Assembly: GCA_016190055.1 (NCBI GenBank)
Contig: JACPRH010000027.1
Span: 1-55,211 of the forward strand
DNA: 55,211 nucleotides
Direction of reading: 5' to 3'
DNA from: Nitrososphaerota archaeon
Lineage (GTDB): Archaea; Thermoproteota; Nitrososphaeria; Nitrososphaerales; JACPRH01
The notes below the pieces were generated by a model. The model did no database searches. It worked only from the letters and a program-made list of their open reading frames with translations, and was not told where the DNA came from. Of this stretch, positions 15,048 to 23,488 are shown in pieces (the stretch's first letter is position 1; each line of letters starts with the position of its first letter). Made by a program: the position numbers and the translations under genes.

Positions 15048-16534
15048 GCAGGGACATCCTTCGGGGAGATCGGCTGAAGCGGCTTGCCCCGGAGAGCATA
15101 GAATACACAGCCTCAACCAGTTTCGACGGGATACTGGTGAAGCCGGTTGTAAAAATCAATATGGCGCACATGGCAATGCTGATCAATCAAGGAGTAGTTA
15201 GCCGAGCACAAGGATCTCTTTGTCTCAAGGGTCTCCGAGAGATGCCTGAGACGCTGCAGCTCGACCCTGCCTTGGAAGATGTTCACATGAATGTTGAAGC
15301 GTTCCTCGTTAAGAAAATCGGAGGAAACGCTGGCGGTCAGCTCAACCTCGCAAAGAGCAGAAACGATCAGGTAGCCACTGCAATTAGGATGGCATTACGT
15401 GAATATCAAGTAAACATTGTTTCAGAACTAGCTGATCTCCGCAAGACCATCCTAGATCGGGTTGGCGAGCATATCACCACCTTGATGCCAGGTTACACGC
15501 ACCTTCAACATGCACAGCCCACCACCCTAGCACATCACCTAATCGCTTACCAAGATGCATTGCAGCGTGACAGCAAGCGGTTGATTGAAGCATACAGCCG
15601 AGTGAACCTAAGCCCGCTTGGGGCTGTGGCGCTCGCATCCACTAGCGTGAAAATTAACAGGGAACTGACTAGGAAGTTGCTTGGCTTCGACGGATTGGTG
15701 GAGAACTCCATAGATGCGGTTAGCTCCCGAGACTTCGCTATAGAGGTGATTTCAGATTTAGCGCTTGCGATGACCAATCTAAGCAAGATCGCTGAGGAGA
15801 TGGTGCTGTGGAGCTCCTCGGAGTTCGGTGCAATGGATATCTCAGATGGATACGCGTCAACCAGCAGCGTGATGCCCCAGAAGAAAAACGCAGTCGTGGC
15901 GGAGCTAATCCGAGGCAAAACCTCGACAGTATACGGTGACTTGATGGCGTCTATTTCAATGACGAAGGCTCTGCCTTACAGCTACAATATCGATCTTCAA
16001 CAGTTGACTCCTCACATCTGGAGCGCCTGCAGCATTACGTTCACCTCAATTCAAGTGCTCAAAGGTATGCTTCAAGAAGCGGTTTTCAATAAGGAGCGGC
16101 TGAGGAAACTCCTTGAAGAGGGAGCGATTGCAGCCACCGATCTAGCGGATTACTTGGCTGTAGAGCATAGCATTCCGTTCCGGACTGCGCATACGGTGGT
16201 GGGAAATCTTGTTCGAAGGTCGGTGGATGAAAAACGCGCCTTCCGAAACGTCATCTTAGAAGATCTCGCTGGAGCAGCGAAAGATATCGCTGGCGTCGAG
16301 GTGTCAATCACTCCTAGCGAAGTGGATCAGATACTGGATCCAGAGAAGAGTGTTGAGTTGCGTACCGTTGACGGAGGGCCAAGTAGTATATCGGTGAAGA
16401 AAATGATCGTGAACAGGAAAAAAGGCGTGAATGAAACAGAGGAATGGGCATCTGAGCGTAGAAGGATGCTGGAAGCAGCTAACCAAGATCTGGTGAAAAC
16501 TACCGATGAGTTAATAGGAGGTGAAAAAGCGTGA
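15044..16534 (+). CDS. argH: Argininosuccinate lyase
   Basis: Splits argininosuccinate to arginine and fumarate. The fumarase/ASL superfamily signature S-S-V-M-P-Q-K-K-N is near residue 273-281, with S-R-N-D-Q near 105 and T-H-L-Q-H-A-Q-P near 150-157. At 496 aa it is slightly longer than the usual 460 or so. It starts with TTG overlapping the argG stop (TTGA), a sign of coupled translation, and its own stop overlaps the GTG of lysW. Confidence 0.97.
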   Translation: MSRDILRGDRLKRLAPESIEYTASTSFDGILVKPVVKINMAHMAMLINQGVVSRAQGSLCLKGLREMPETLQLDPALEDVHMNVEAFLVKKIGGNAGGQLNLAKSRNDQVATAIRMALREYQVNIVSELADLRKTILDRVGEHITTLMPGYTHLQHAQPTTLAHHLIAYQDALQRDSKRLIEAYSRVNLSPLGAVALASTSVKINRELTRKLLGFDGLVENSIDAVSSRDFAIEVISDLALAMTNLSKIAEEMVLWSSSEFGAMDISDGYASTSSVMPQKKNAVVAELIRGKTSTVYGDLMASISMTKALPYSYNIDLQQLTPHIWSACSITFTSIQVLKGMLQEAVFNKERLRKLLEEGAIAATDLADYLAVEHSIPFRTAHTVVGNLVRRSVDEKRAFRNVILEDLAGAAKDIAGVEVSITPSEVDQILDPEKSVELRTVDGGPSSISVKKMIVNRKKGVNETEEWASERRRMLEAANQDLVKTTDELIGGEKA

Positions 16535-16710
16535 GTAAGAAGACAAGTTGCATAGAATGCGGCGGAGATATAGGTGTACCTGAAGATGTCGTTGTTGGAG
16601 AAATCATTACCTGTCCTGACTGCGGAACTGACTTCGAAGTCTCCAACGTCGATGCAAAAGGTGTATCTATCAAACCCGCTGAGACCGTTGGAGAAGACTG
16701 GGGTGAATAG
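16531..16710 (+). CDS. lysW: Amino-group carrier protein LysW/ArgW, copy 1
   Basis: A 59-aa carrier protein. The alpha-amino group of glutamate or alpha-aminoadipate is attached to its C-terminal glutamate, and intermediates are then processed while bound. Two zinc-binding pairs are present (C7-x2-C10 and C28-x2-C31), and the chain ends in the essential E-D-W-G-E tail. The start is GTG, overlapping the argH stop by 4 bp, with AGGAGGTG ideally placed upstream. The next gene, the carrier-loading ligase, begins 5 bp later. Position next to argG/argH suggests the arginine branch, but one carrier can serve both. Confidence 0.96.
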   Translation: MSKKTSCIECGGDIGVPEDVVVGEIITCPDCGTDFEVSNVDAKGVSIKPAETVGEDWGE

Positions 16711-16715
16711 GTAAA

Positions 16716-17576
16716 ATGAAACTCGGACTTATCTACGACCGGATCCGCTGGGAAGAAAAGGCCCTCGCGACTGCAGCGGAGGCTAAGGGGCTAGAGAACA
16801 ACAGGATCGATGTGAAGGAGATCTACCTAGACACAGATTGGACTCCTAAGGAGACACAGAAGAAGTTCGGAGACGTCATCCTTCAAAGATGCATCAGCTA
16901 CTTCCGTGGGCTTCACACCACCGCCTTCCTTGAAAGCAAAGGACTAAAGGTGATCAACAACATGGATGTCTCACTGACTTGCGGAAACAAGCTTCTAACC
17001 ACAATGAAGCTTGAGAAGGCAAAGGTCCCTACTCCCAGAACCATCCTGTCCTTCACCGAGGAGAGCGCCCTAAACTCTATCGAGACCCTCGGCTACCCTG
17101 CTGTTCTAAAACCGGTCACTGGAAGCTGGGGTCGAATGGTGGTTCAACTCAAAGACAAGGAAACTGCTCAGGCGATGCTGGAGATGCGAGGCCAAATGGA
17201 GGGCTCGCTCAACCAAATCTACTACGTTCAAGAGATGGTGCAACGACCACCTAGAGACATCCGAACAATTGTGGCGGGCGACCGAATTATCGCAGCAATA
17301 TACCGCTACGCACCCGATGGGGACTGGCGGACAAATATTGCGAGAGGCGGTCATGGAGATATCTGCAAGGTAACCAGCGAGCTTGAAGACGTCGCGTTAA
17401 GGGCCGCTGAGACCGTCGGCGGTGGCCTGCTAGGCGTCGACGCGATGGAGTCACCTAGAGGCATACTGGTTCATGAAGTGAACAACACAGTTGAGTTCAA
17501 AGGCGCTGCTTCAGTCTGCTCAGTTGATATAGCCGGCGAAATCATCGACTACATGTTGAAAGAGGCTCGTAGGTAG
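16716..17576 (+). CDS. LysW-glutamate / LysW-aminoadipate ligase, copy 1 (ArgX/LysX)
   Basis: A RimK-family ATP-grasp ligase of 286 aa that uses ATP to attach glutamate or alpha-aminoadipate to the carrier's C-terminal glutamate. Seen: Y-P-A-V-L-K-P near 127-133 with the ATP-binding lysine; G-S-W-G-R near 136-140; R-P-P-R-D-I-R near 183-189; and E-V-N-N-T-V-E-F near 255-262 with the metal ligands. It is about 50% like the second copy at 22626 by eye. Next to argG/argH, the glutamate-specific role (ArgX) is the more likely one; sequence alone does not settle it here. Confidence 0.93.
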   Translation: MKLGLIYDRIRWEEKALATAAEAKGLENNRIDVKEIYLDTDWTPKETQKKFGDVILQRCISYFRGLHTTAFLESKGLKVINNMDVSLTCGNKLLTTMKLEKAKVPTPRTILSFTEESALNSIETLGYPAVLKPVTGSWGRMVVQLKDKETAQAMLEMRGQMEGSLNQIYYVQEMVQRPPRDIRTIVAGDRIIAAIYRYAPDGDWRTNIARGGHGDICKVTSELEDVALRAAETVGGGLLGVDAMESPRGILVHEVNNTVEFKGAASVCSVDIAGEIIDYMLKEARR

Positions 17577-18641
17577 GTGACCGCAACAGTGAGAGTAGGT
17601 ATCATCGGCGGGTCAGGCTACGTCGGCGGAGAGCTGCTGCGAATACTCTTACGACACCCTGAAGTTGAGGTTACCAACGTAACCTCGCGGAAGTACGCAG
17701 GCCAATACATCTACCGTCAACACGCCAACCTAAGAGGATTCACTGATCTACAGTTCGCTGAACAGAATCTTGAAGAGACAATCAACAAATCTGATATAAT
17801 CTTTACCGCGGTTCCTCACGGCACGGCAGTCAAAATCATGCCTCGGCTAGTCGAGTCAGGCGTCAAGATCATCGATATGAGCGCTGACTTCCGCCTCAAG
17901 AACCCCAAAGAATACCCGATATGGTACGAGTATGAACATCCCCACCCAGAGCTCCTAGACAAATTCGTCTACGGCGCTCCTGAGCTCCACCGTGAGCAAC
18001 TGAAGAGCGCAACACGAACATCCTGCCCAGGATGCATGGCGCTCACCTCAATCCTTGCACTCGCTCCGCTTGTGAAGAACAATCTAATCGAGAAGGAACG
18101 TATCGTCATCGATTCAAAGATAGGCTCATCCGGAGGCGGTGCTGAAGCGTCCCAAGCTACTCATCACGCAGAACGCTACGGAGTTATCCGTCCCTACAAA
18201 CCGGTTGGACACCGCCACACAGCTGAGGTAGAGCAAGAACTAGGCTTACTGGCAGGCTTACCGGTAAAGGTTGCCCTCTCAACCCACGCGGTGAATCTTG
18301 TTCGCGGTATCCTCTGCACCATTCATGTTTTCTCCACGCGGCCAGTCACAATACCTGAACTATGGAAAACCTACCGAGGCATGTATAGCCGAGAGCCTTT
18401 TATCCGGCTGGTGAGAGATAAACAGGGGATTTACAGATTCCCAGATCCTAAAGTAGTCATAGGCTCAAACTTCTGTGACATCGGTTTTGAGCTTGATGAA
18501 CGAGCCAACAGGATTGTTGTAATGTCCGCTACAGATAATATGGTGAAGGGAGCGGCTGGAAACGGTGTACAGTGCATGAACATAATGATGGGCTTTAATG
18601 AGAAGACTGGGCTAGACGTAGCTCCACTTCACCCAGTGTGA
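17577..18641 (+). CDS. lysY: LysW-linked acyl-phosphate reductase (LysY/ArgC)
   Basis: NADPH-dependent reductase that converts the carrier-bound gamma-glutamyl or aminoadipyl phosphate to its semialdehyde. Seen: the Rossmann motif G-G-S-G-Y-V-G-G-E-L near residues 9-18; the catalytic cysteine in S-C-P-G-C-M-A near 149-155; and G-S-S-G-G-G near 182-187. It is 354 aa. The GTG start immediately follows the stop of the ligase gene. A single copy in the window suggests that it serves both lysine and arginine. Confidence 0.94.
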   Translation: MTATVRVGIIGGSGYVGGELLRILLRHPEVEVTNVTSRKYAGQYIYRQHANLRGFTDLQFAEQNLEETINKSDIIFTAVPHGTAVKIMPRLVESGVKIIDMSADFRLKNPKEYPIWYEYEHPHPELLDKFVYGAPELHREQLKSATRTSCPGCMALTSILALAPLVKNNLIEKERIVIDSKIGSSGGGAEASQATHHAERYGVIRPYKPVGHRHTAEVEQELGLLAGLPVKVALSTHAVNLVRGILCTIHVFSTRPVTIPELWKTYRGMYSREPFIRLVRDKQGIYRFPDPKVVIGSNFCDIGFELDERANRIVVMSATDNMVKGAAGNGVQCMNIMMGFNEKTGLDVAPLHPV

Positions 18642-18648
18642 TCACGAT

Positions 18649-19458
18649 ATGGTCGTTGTCGTAAAGGTAGGCGGAAGCATTCTAGGCGAAGGGATAGACC
18701 CTTCAGTGCTGGACGATATCGGCGCAGTCGCCGCGAAGAAGCAGCTAATACTCGTCCACGGAGGCGGCAGGGCGGTGACAGAGACAGCCAAGAGACTGGG
18801 AAAGGAGCAGCGATTCATTGTCTCACCAGGCGGAATCCGCAGCAGATACACCGATCTCGAGACGATAAAGATCTATACGATGGTGATGACCGGAGCAGTC
18901 AACAAGGATATTGTTACCGCGCTTCAAAAAATTGGTCTACCGGCCGTCGGAATATCCGGTGTCGACGGAGCCTTGATCAAGGCGGATCGGAAAAAGAAGC
19001 TGCTTGTTGTAGATGAGCGGGGACGGAAACGAGCGATTGACGGAGGATATACAGGTAAGATTTCCAGCGTCAACGGCAACCTCCTGAAGACGCTGCTGAG
19101 CGAGAAGTATCTGCCTGTCGTCTCGCCCGTAGCGTTAAGCGAGGAGTTTGAGTATCTCAACGTAGATGGAGACCGAGCCGCTGCCTACGTAGCTGGTGGA
19201 GTAAAGGCGGACAGCGTCATCTTCCTAACTGATGTGAAAGGAGTGCTAATGGAAGGGGAGCTGGTGAAGAAGCTCACCTCTAAGGAGGCTGAGGCGCTAC
19301 GGCCGAAGATCGGTTTCGGAATGGAGAAGAAGGTCTTAGCTTCGCTGGAGGCACTGTCAATGGGCGTGAAAGAGAGTATTATCGCGTCAGGCCTCGTCAA
19401 GAACCCCGTCGCTTCAGCACTTGCACACAGAAACTGTACAGTGATTTCAGATGAATGA
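18649..19458 (+). CDS. lysZ: LysW-aminoadipate/glutamate kinase (LysZ/ArgB)
   Basis: An amino-acid kinase of 269 aa that phosphorylates the side-chain carboxylate of the carrier-bound amino acid. Seen: V-K-V-G-G-S-I near residues 4-10, H-G-G-G near 37-40 for the phosphate-binding turn, N-V-D-G-D near 168-172 and the T-D-V-K-G-V segment near 190-195. It is shorter than bacterial ArgB, as expected for LysZ. Its end overlaps the aminotransferase start by 8 bp. Confidence 0.94.
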   Translation: MVVVVKVGGSILGEGIDPSVLDDIGAVAAKKQLILVHGGGRAVTETAKRLGKEQRFIVSPGGIRSRYTDLETIKIYTMVMTGAVNKDIVTALQKIGLPAVGISGVDGALIKADRKKKLLVVDERGRKRAIDGGYTGKISSVNGNLLKTLLSEKYLPVVSPVALSEEFEYLNVDGDRAAAYVAGGVKADSVIFLTDVKGVLMEGELVKKLTSKEAEALRPKIGFGMEKKVLASLEALSMGVKESIIASGLVKNPVASALAHRNCTVISDE

Positions 19459-20650
19459 AGAACAAATCAGTAGAATCGAAGATCAACACCTAGCGGCAAC
19501 CTACTCGAAGCTTCCACTAGCCATCGCGAAGGGACGCGCTGCTTCGCTATGGGATGCACAAGGCAATGAATACATCGACTGCATGGGCGGCTACGGCGTC
19601 GCAATTGTAGGTCACTGCAACCCCAAAGTGGTCGAAGCCATCCGAAAGCAGTCTGAGAAGCTCATCACCTGCCACGGCTCAATTTACAACGACGCCCGAG
19701 CCGAGCTACTTGACAAGCTGATCCATATTGCTCCACCCAACCTAAGCAGGGCGTTTCTCTGCAGCAGCGGAGCCGAATCCGTTGAGGCCGCTATTAAGAT
19801 AGCCCGTCGATACACTCGCCGCCCCGAGATTGTTGCGATGACAGGCAGCTACCATGGCAAGACACTTGGAGCACTTTCGGTGACTTGGACGCAGCGCTAC
19901 CGCGAGCCGTTCCAACCGCTTCTACCTGAGGTTGCCTTTACAACATTTGGAGATGCTGAGAAGGCTCGAGAGGCTGTCTCCGATAAAACGGCCGCCGTTA
20001 TCGTCGAGCCGATACAGGGCGAGACCGGCATTAAACCTGCTCCAGACGGCTTTCTCAAGGAGCTTAGAGAGATATGTGATGCTCACGGATCCCTTCTAGT
20101 CTTTGATGAGGTGCAGACCGGTTTCGGCCGCACCGGCCGCATGTGGGCGTGCCAACACTGGGGTGTACAGCCGGACATCATGTGTGTGTCAAAGGCGATG
20201 GCTGGAGGTCTTCCAATGGGTGCAGCCTTGGCTCGTGAAGAGGTGATGGGAGCAATGGCGAAGGGTGATCACAGCAGTACCTTCGGCGGTAACCCGCTCT
20301 CCTGCGCAGCAGCATCCGCAGTTATAGATTACATCCTAGATGAGCATCTTGTTGAGCAGGCTGAGAAGCTTGGAACGGTCTTCAAACAGGGTCTAGCGGA
20401 TCTATCTGCGAAGCATAAATCTGCTCGAGAGGCGAGAGGAATGGGTTTAATGCTGGCTCTTGAGATACGGTTCGATGTTCACGATCTGCTTCTAAAGGGC
20501 TTGAAGGAGCGTGTACTGCTTCTCTACTCAGGCAAAAACGTTCTTCGCTTCCTTCCACCACTAGTTATCACTGAGGAGCAGATCAACAGAGTGCTAGATG
20601 TCCTTGACAGACTGATCTCAGCCGAGGAGAAGACCCGTTTCGAACATTAA
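19451..20650 (+). CDS. lysJ: LysW-semialdehyde aminotransferase (LysJ/ArgD)
   Basis: A class III PLP aminotransferase of 399 aa that transfers an amino group from glutamate to the carrier-bound semialdehyde. Seen: C-S-S-G-A-E-S near 104-110 for phosphate binding; F-D-E-V-Q-T-G near 218-224; and the PLP lysine in S-K-A-M-A-G-G near 246-252. Family members often work on both the lysine and ornithine branches. It is the last gene of the first block; the Lrp-type regulator follows with its own promoter. Confidence 0.94.
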   Translation: MNEEQISRIEDQHLAATYSKLPLAIAKGRAASLWDAQGNEYIDCMGGYGVAIVGHCNPKVVEAIRKQSEKLITCHGSIYNDARAELLDKLIHIAPPNLSRAFLCSSGAESVEAAIKIARRYTRRPEIVAMTGSYHGKTLGALSVTWTQRYREPFQPLLPEVAFTTFGDAEKAREAVSDKTAAVIVEPIQGETGIKPAPDGFLKELREICDAHGSLLVFDEVQTGFGRTGRMWACQHWGVQPDIMCVSKAMAGGLPMGAALAREEVMGAMAKGDHSSTFGGNPLSCAAASAVIDYILDEHLVEQAEKLGTVFKQGLADLSAKHKSAREARGMGLMLALEIRFDVHDLLLKGLKERVLLLYSGKNVLRFLPPLVITEEQINRVLDVLDRLISAEEKTRFEH

Positions 20651-20697
20651 TGTTCGGAAACACAGATAAAACCGGTCAAAAACTTTCGGGAACCGCA

Positions 20698-20706
20698 ATC
20701 TTTTTA
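20698..20706 (+). promoter_or_regulatory. TATA-like box of the Lrp-type regulator
   Basis: The sequence ATCTTTTTACGC is centred about 28 bp before the GTG at 20730, consistent with a leaderless transcript. Confidence 0.35.
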
Positions 20707-20729
20707 CGCTTAACACTCTCACCTTCTGG

Positions 20730-21164
20730 GTGAAGAGATATTTGCAGAGTCTAGATGAAAAGGATCGAAGAATACTTGATATTCTGAAGGAGGATGCTCG
20801 CCGCTCCTTCGTGGATATTGCACAGGCAGTTAACCTGTCCGAGCCGGCGGTCAGGCGTCGAATCAAGAACCTAGTTGACGCTGGTGTGATCCGCAGGTTT
20901 ACAGTTGAGACTGAGATAGAGCAGGGTGCATCAGCTATCACGCTTATTTCTGTTAACCCGGCGATTCCGACGGCCGAGATATCTGTTAAGCTGTTGACGA
21001 TGGAGGGTGTGGATGTGGTCTACGAGATCACCGGGCAGTATGATATTGCGGTGATTGTATCAGGTTCGAGTATCGCCAGCATTAACAAGAGTATTGACGA
21101 TATTCGTCGTCTCGAAGGCGTAGGGAATACGAATACCGTCATAATTCTTAAGACCTTGCGTTAA
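20730..21164 (+). CDS. Lrp/AsnC-family regulator (LysM-like)
   Basis: A 144-aa feast/famine regulator. The N-terminal helix-turn-helix (about 8-60) contains L-D-E-K-D-R-R-I-L near 8-16 and A-V-N-L-S-E-P-A-V-R-R-R-I near 32-44. The C-terminal RAM ligand-binding domain (about 68-142) has G-Q-Y-D-I-A-V-I-V near 104-112. In Sulfolobus the related LysM controls a lysW-type lysine cluster in response to lysine, so the same role is likely here. A perfect 15-bp palindrome 5 bp after its stop, touching the homocitrate synthase promoter, is a candidate operator. An internal TTG at 20742 is an alternative start. Confidence 0.88.
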   Translation: MKRYLQSLDEKDRRILDILKEDARRSFVDIAQAVNLSEPAVRRRIKNLVDAGVIRRFTVETEIEQGASAITLISVNPAIPTAEISVKLLTMEGVDVVYEITGQYDIAVIVSGSSIASINKSIDDIRRLEGVGNTNTVIILKTLR

Positions 21165-21168
21165 TTCA

Positions 21169-21183
21169 TAACGATAATCGTTA
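21169..21183. promoter_or_regulatory. Palindromic candidate operator, TAACGAT-A-ATCGTTA
   Basis: A perfect 7+1+7 inverted repeat lies between the regulator stop and the homocitrate synthase gene. Its right arm shares bases with the TTAAATAA box at 21181-21188. A protein bound here would contact the BRE/TATA region. The adjacent Lrp-type protein is the obvious candidate. Confidence 0.5.
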
Positions 21184-21188
21184 AATAA
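21181..21188 (+). promoter_or_regulatory. TATA box of homocitrate synthase
   Basis: TTAAATAA lies 28-35 bp before the ATG at 21216, predicting a leader of a few nucleotides. Confidence 0.5.
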
Positions 21189-21215
21189 TCAGGTACGGGA
21201 ACGGCCGCGTAGTAT

Positions 21216-22451
21216 ATGACGCAAGATCCGAACATCTTCGCCTACCGGTACAACAATTCCGAAGGTGTGATACCTAAAGATGTGAAAATACTCGACAGCA
21301 CGCTCCGTGAAGGAGAGCAGGCGCCCGGCGTCTCGTTCACTCATCGACAGCGACTCCAAATCGCTTGGATGCTCGACTACTTTGGAGTTGACTTTATCGA
21401 GATCAGCCCAATTGTTTCTGAAAGCCATGAAGAATCCTGCCGAACAATGATGAAGGCCGGCTTAAGCGCCGACATCGTGGCTCATCTCAGAGCCCTTCCG
21501 CAGGACATTGACGTTGGACTAAAATGTGGCGCCTCATGGGTGGCTATGTACCACTCGGTATCGGATGTTCATCTTCAATACAAGCTTCGCATCTCAAGAG
21601 AAAAGGCGGTGGAGCGAGCGGTTGAAGCCGTTGAATACGCAAAGAGCCACGGTTTGAAGCTTCGTTTCACAATGGAGGATGCTAGCCGAGCCGATCCTGA
21701 GTTTCTGAAGGAGATGTGCGTAGCAATCGCTAATGCAGGGGCTGACCGAATCAGTCTACCCGACACCTTGGGCATTATGGCTCCGCGAGGCATGTACAAT
21801 CTTGTCAAGATGATACATGAGAAAATCAGCACCCCACTGGATATGCACTGCCACAACGACTTGGGGCTGTCTCTAGCAAATGCGTTGGCTGGTCTTGAAG
21901 CCGGGGCCACTATGGTTCACACAACTATTGACGGGTTAGGTGAACGAACCGGATTGACTTCGCTGGCTGAGTTTACAATGGCGCTCAAGCTGCTTTACCA
22001 AGTGAACCTTGATGTTCGAATGGAGATGCTTCGCGAACTCTCTGAACTCGTATCCACATATACACCAGTGAAGACGCCGATGTCGAAGCCACTCGTCGGA
22101 GACAACGCGTACAAGCATAAGGCCGGAACCCACGTCGCAGCCATCATCAGGAACCCCGCTGCTTATGAGCTCGCACCACCTCACCTAGTCGGCAACCACA
22201 GACGAATCATCATCGGTGAATTAGCCGGCAAGACTGAAGCTGCATTCCTAATGAAGCTGCTTGGATTGACCCCTAACTCCGAGGATGCGGCGAAAATAAC
22301 AAAGGGGTTGAAGAGTCTTCGCACCGGTGACCTTTTTGAACTTGAACTTTCGAAGGAGATGGAGAGCGAGATTGTCCAGGTCGACGAAAGACTCAACAGG
22401 GAGAGCGAAACATTAGATAATAAGGCGAAGGAGGGAGGTGAGAAGCGTTGA
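21216..22451 (+). CDS. lysS: Homocitrate synthase (isopropylmalate-synthase family)
   Basis: Condenses acetyl-CoA with 2-oxoglutarate to homocitrate, the first step of the alpha-aminoadipate route to lysine. Seen: D-S-T-L-R-E-G-E-Q near residues 27-35 (metal and substrate site) and the metal-binding H-C-H-N-D-L-G near 210-216. The protein is 411 aa and lacks the C-terminal leucine-regulatory domain of LeuA, which argues for homocitrate synthase; the LysW2 gene directly downstream supports this. Citramalate or re-citrate synthase activity cannot be fully excluded. Its stop overlaps the TTG of the second carrier gene. Confidence 0.88.
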   Translation: MTQDPNIFAYRYNNSEGVIPKDVKILDSTLREGEQAPGVSFTHRQRLQIAWMLDYFGVDFIEISPIVSESHEESCRTMMKAGLSADIVAHLRALPQDIDVGLKCGASWVAMYHSVSDVHLQYKLRISREKAVERAVEAVEYAKSHGLKLRFTMEDASRADPEFLKEMCVAIANAGADRISLPDTLGIMAPRGMYNLVKMIHEKISTPLDMHCHNDLGLSLANALAGLEAGATMVHTTIDGLGERTGLTSLAEFTMALKLLYQVNLDVRMEMLRELSELVSTYTPVKTPMSKPLVGDNAYKHKAGTHVAAIIRNPAAYELAPPHLVGNHRRIIIGELAGKTEAAFLMKLLGLTPNSEDAAKITKGLKSLRTGDLFELELSKEMESEIVQVDERLNRESETLDNKAKEGGEKR

Positions 22452-22615
22452 AGTGTCCAGAGTGTGAAGGCGATATCGATGTGCCAGCAGATGCGCTTGA
22501 AGGCGAGATCGTCACTTGCCCCGACTGCGGAGTATCATTCGAAGTACACAAGAAGCGTGATGGCGCAACCGAGCTTAGACCAGCACAGATCGAAGGCGAA
22601 GACTGGGGCGAGTGA
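22448..22615 (+). CDS. lysW: Amino-group carrier protein LysW, copy 2
   Basis: A second carrier protein, 55 aa, starting with TTG inside the lysS stop (TTGA) with GGAGGTG just upstream. Cys pairs C3-x2-C6 and C24-x2-C27 bind zinc, and the C-terminus is again E-D-W-G-E. It is clearly diverged from copy 1 in the middle (an H-K-K-R-D segment replaces S-N-V-D). Being between lysS and a second ligase, it is probably the lysine-branch carrier. Confidence 0.95.
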   Translation: MKCPECEGDIDVPADALEGEIVTCPDCGVSFEVHKKRDGATELRPAQIEGEDWGE

Positions 22616-22625
22616 GTAACAGCAA

Positions 22626-23471
22626 ATGAAAATCACAATGATGTACGACGTCGTCAGAACCGAGGAGAAGATGCTAGTGGATGCAGCTCAAAGGAAAGGT
22701 GTCAATCTCAACCTACAGCGATCTGAAGACATATATTTCGATCTACAGAAAGACTACAGTAAAGAGTTCGGAGACATCGTTCTGCAACGATGCGTCAGCT
22801 ACTTCCGCAGCATCCATCTCACAGCAGCCTTAGAATACAGTGGCATCAGGGTTGTCAACGGTCTACGTGAAGCCACCACCGCAGGCAACAAGCTCAATAC
22901 AACCCTTGCGCTCATCAGAGCCAAAGTCCCGGTTCCCCACACCTACTTGGCGTTCAACCAAGAAGCATCTCTCAAAGCACTAGAGGAGCTCGGCTACCCT
23001 GCGGTTCTAAAACCGACTGTCGGAAGCTGGGGGCGTCTCATAGCCATGCTGAAGGATCCTGAAACCGCAGAGTCTATTCTTGAAGATCGGGAATACATGT
23101 TTCCCATCTATCAAGTGTACTATCTGCAGGAGCGGGTGAAGCGGCCTCCGCGAGATATTCGCGCATTCGTCATCGGCGACCGGGTGGTCGCAGCTATCTA
23201 CAGAGTATCAGCTGAGGGCGTATGGAAGACCAATACCGCTAGGGGTGGGCGTGCAGAGAACTGTCCAATTACACCGGAGCTTGAGGACATATGTTTAAGG
23301 GCGGCGGGCGCAGTTGGCGAAGGCATCTTCGGCGTCGACTGTATGGAGTCTCCTGGAGGACTAGTGGTTCATGAAGTGAATAACACCATCGAGTTTCGAA
23401 ACACAGTTCCAGCGACAGGCGTAGATATCCCCGGGCTGATATTCGACTATCTAGTCAGTCTGAAACGTTAA
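22626..23471 (+). CDS. lysX: LysW-aminoadipate / LysW-glutamate ligase, copy 2 (LysX/ArgX)
   Basis: The second RimK-type ATP-grasp ligase, 281 aa, with the same landmarks as copy 1: Y-P-A-V-L-K-P near 125, G-S-W-G-R near 134, R-P-P-R-D-I-R near 178 and H-E-V-N-N-T-I-E-F near 251. Differences cluster near the C-terminal pocket (F-R-N-T-V-P-A-T-G in place of F-K-G-A-A-S-V-C-S), where substrate specificity would be set. Its place after lysS and lysW2 suggests alpha-aminoadipate as substrate. Confidence 0.93.
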   Translation: MKITMMYDVVRTEEKMLVDAAQRKGVNLNLQRSEDIYFDLQKDYSKEFGDIVLQRCVSYFRSIHLTAALEYSGIRVVNGLREATTAGNKLNTTLALIRAKVPVPHTYLAFNQEASLKALEELGYPAVLKPTVGSWGRLIAMLKDPETAESILEDREYMFPIYQVYYLQERVKRPPRDIRAFVIGDRVVAAIYRVSAEGVWKTNTARGGRAENCPITPELEDICLRAAGAVGEGIFGVDCMESPGGLVVHEVNNTIEFRNTVPATGVDIPGLIFDYLVSLKR

Positions 23472-23488
23472 ACGGAGAACCATCGGGA

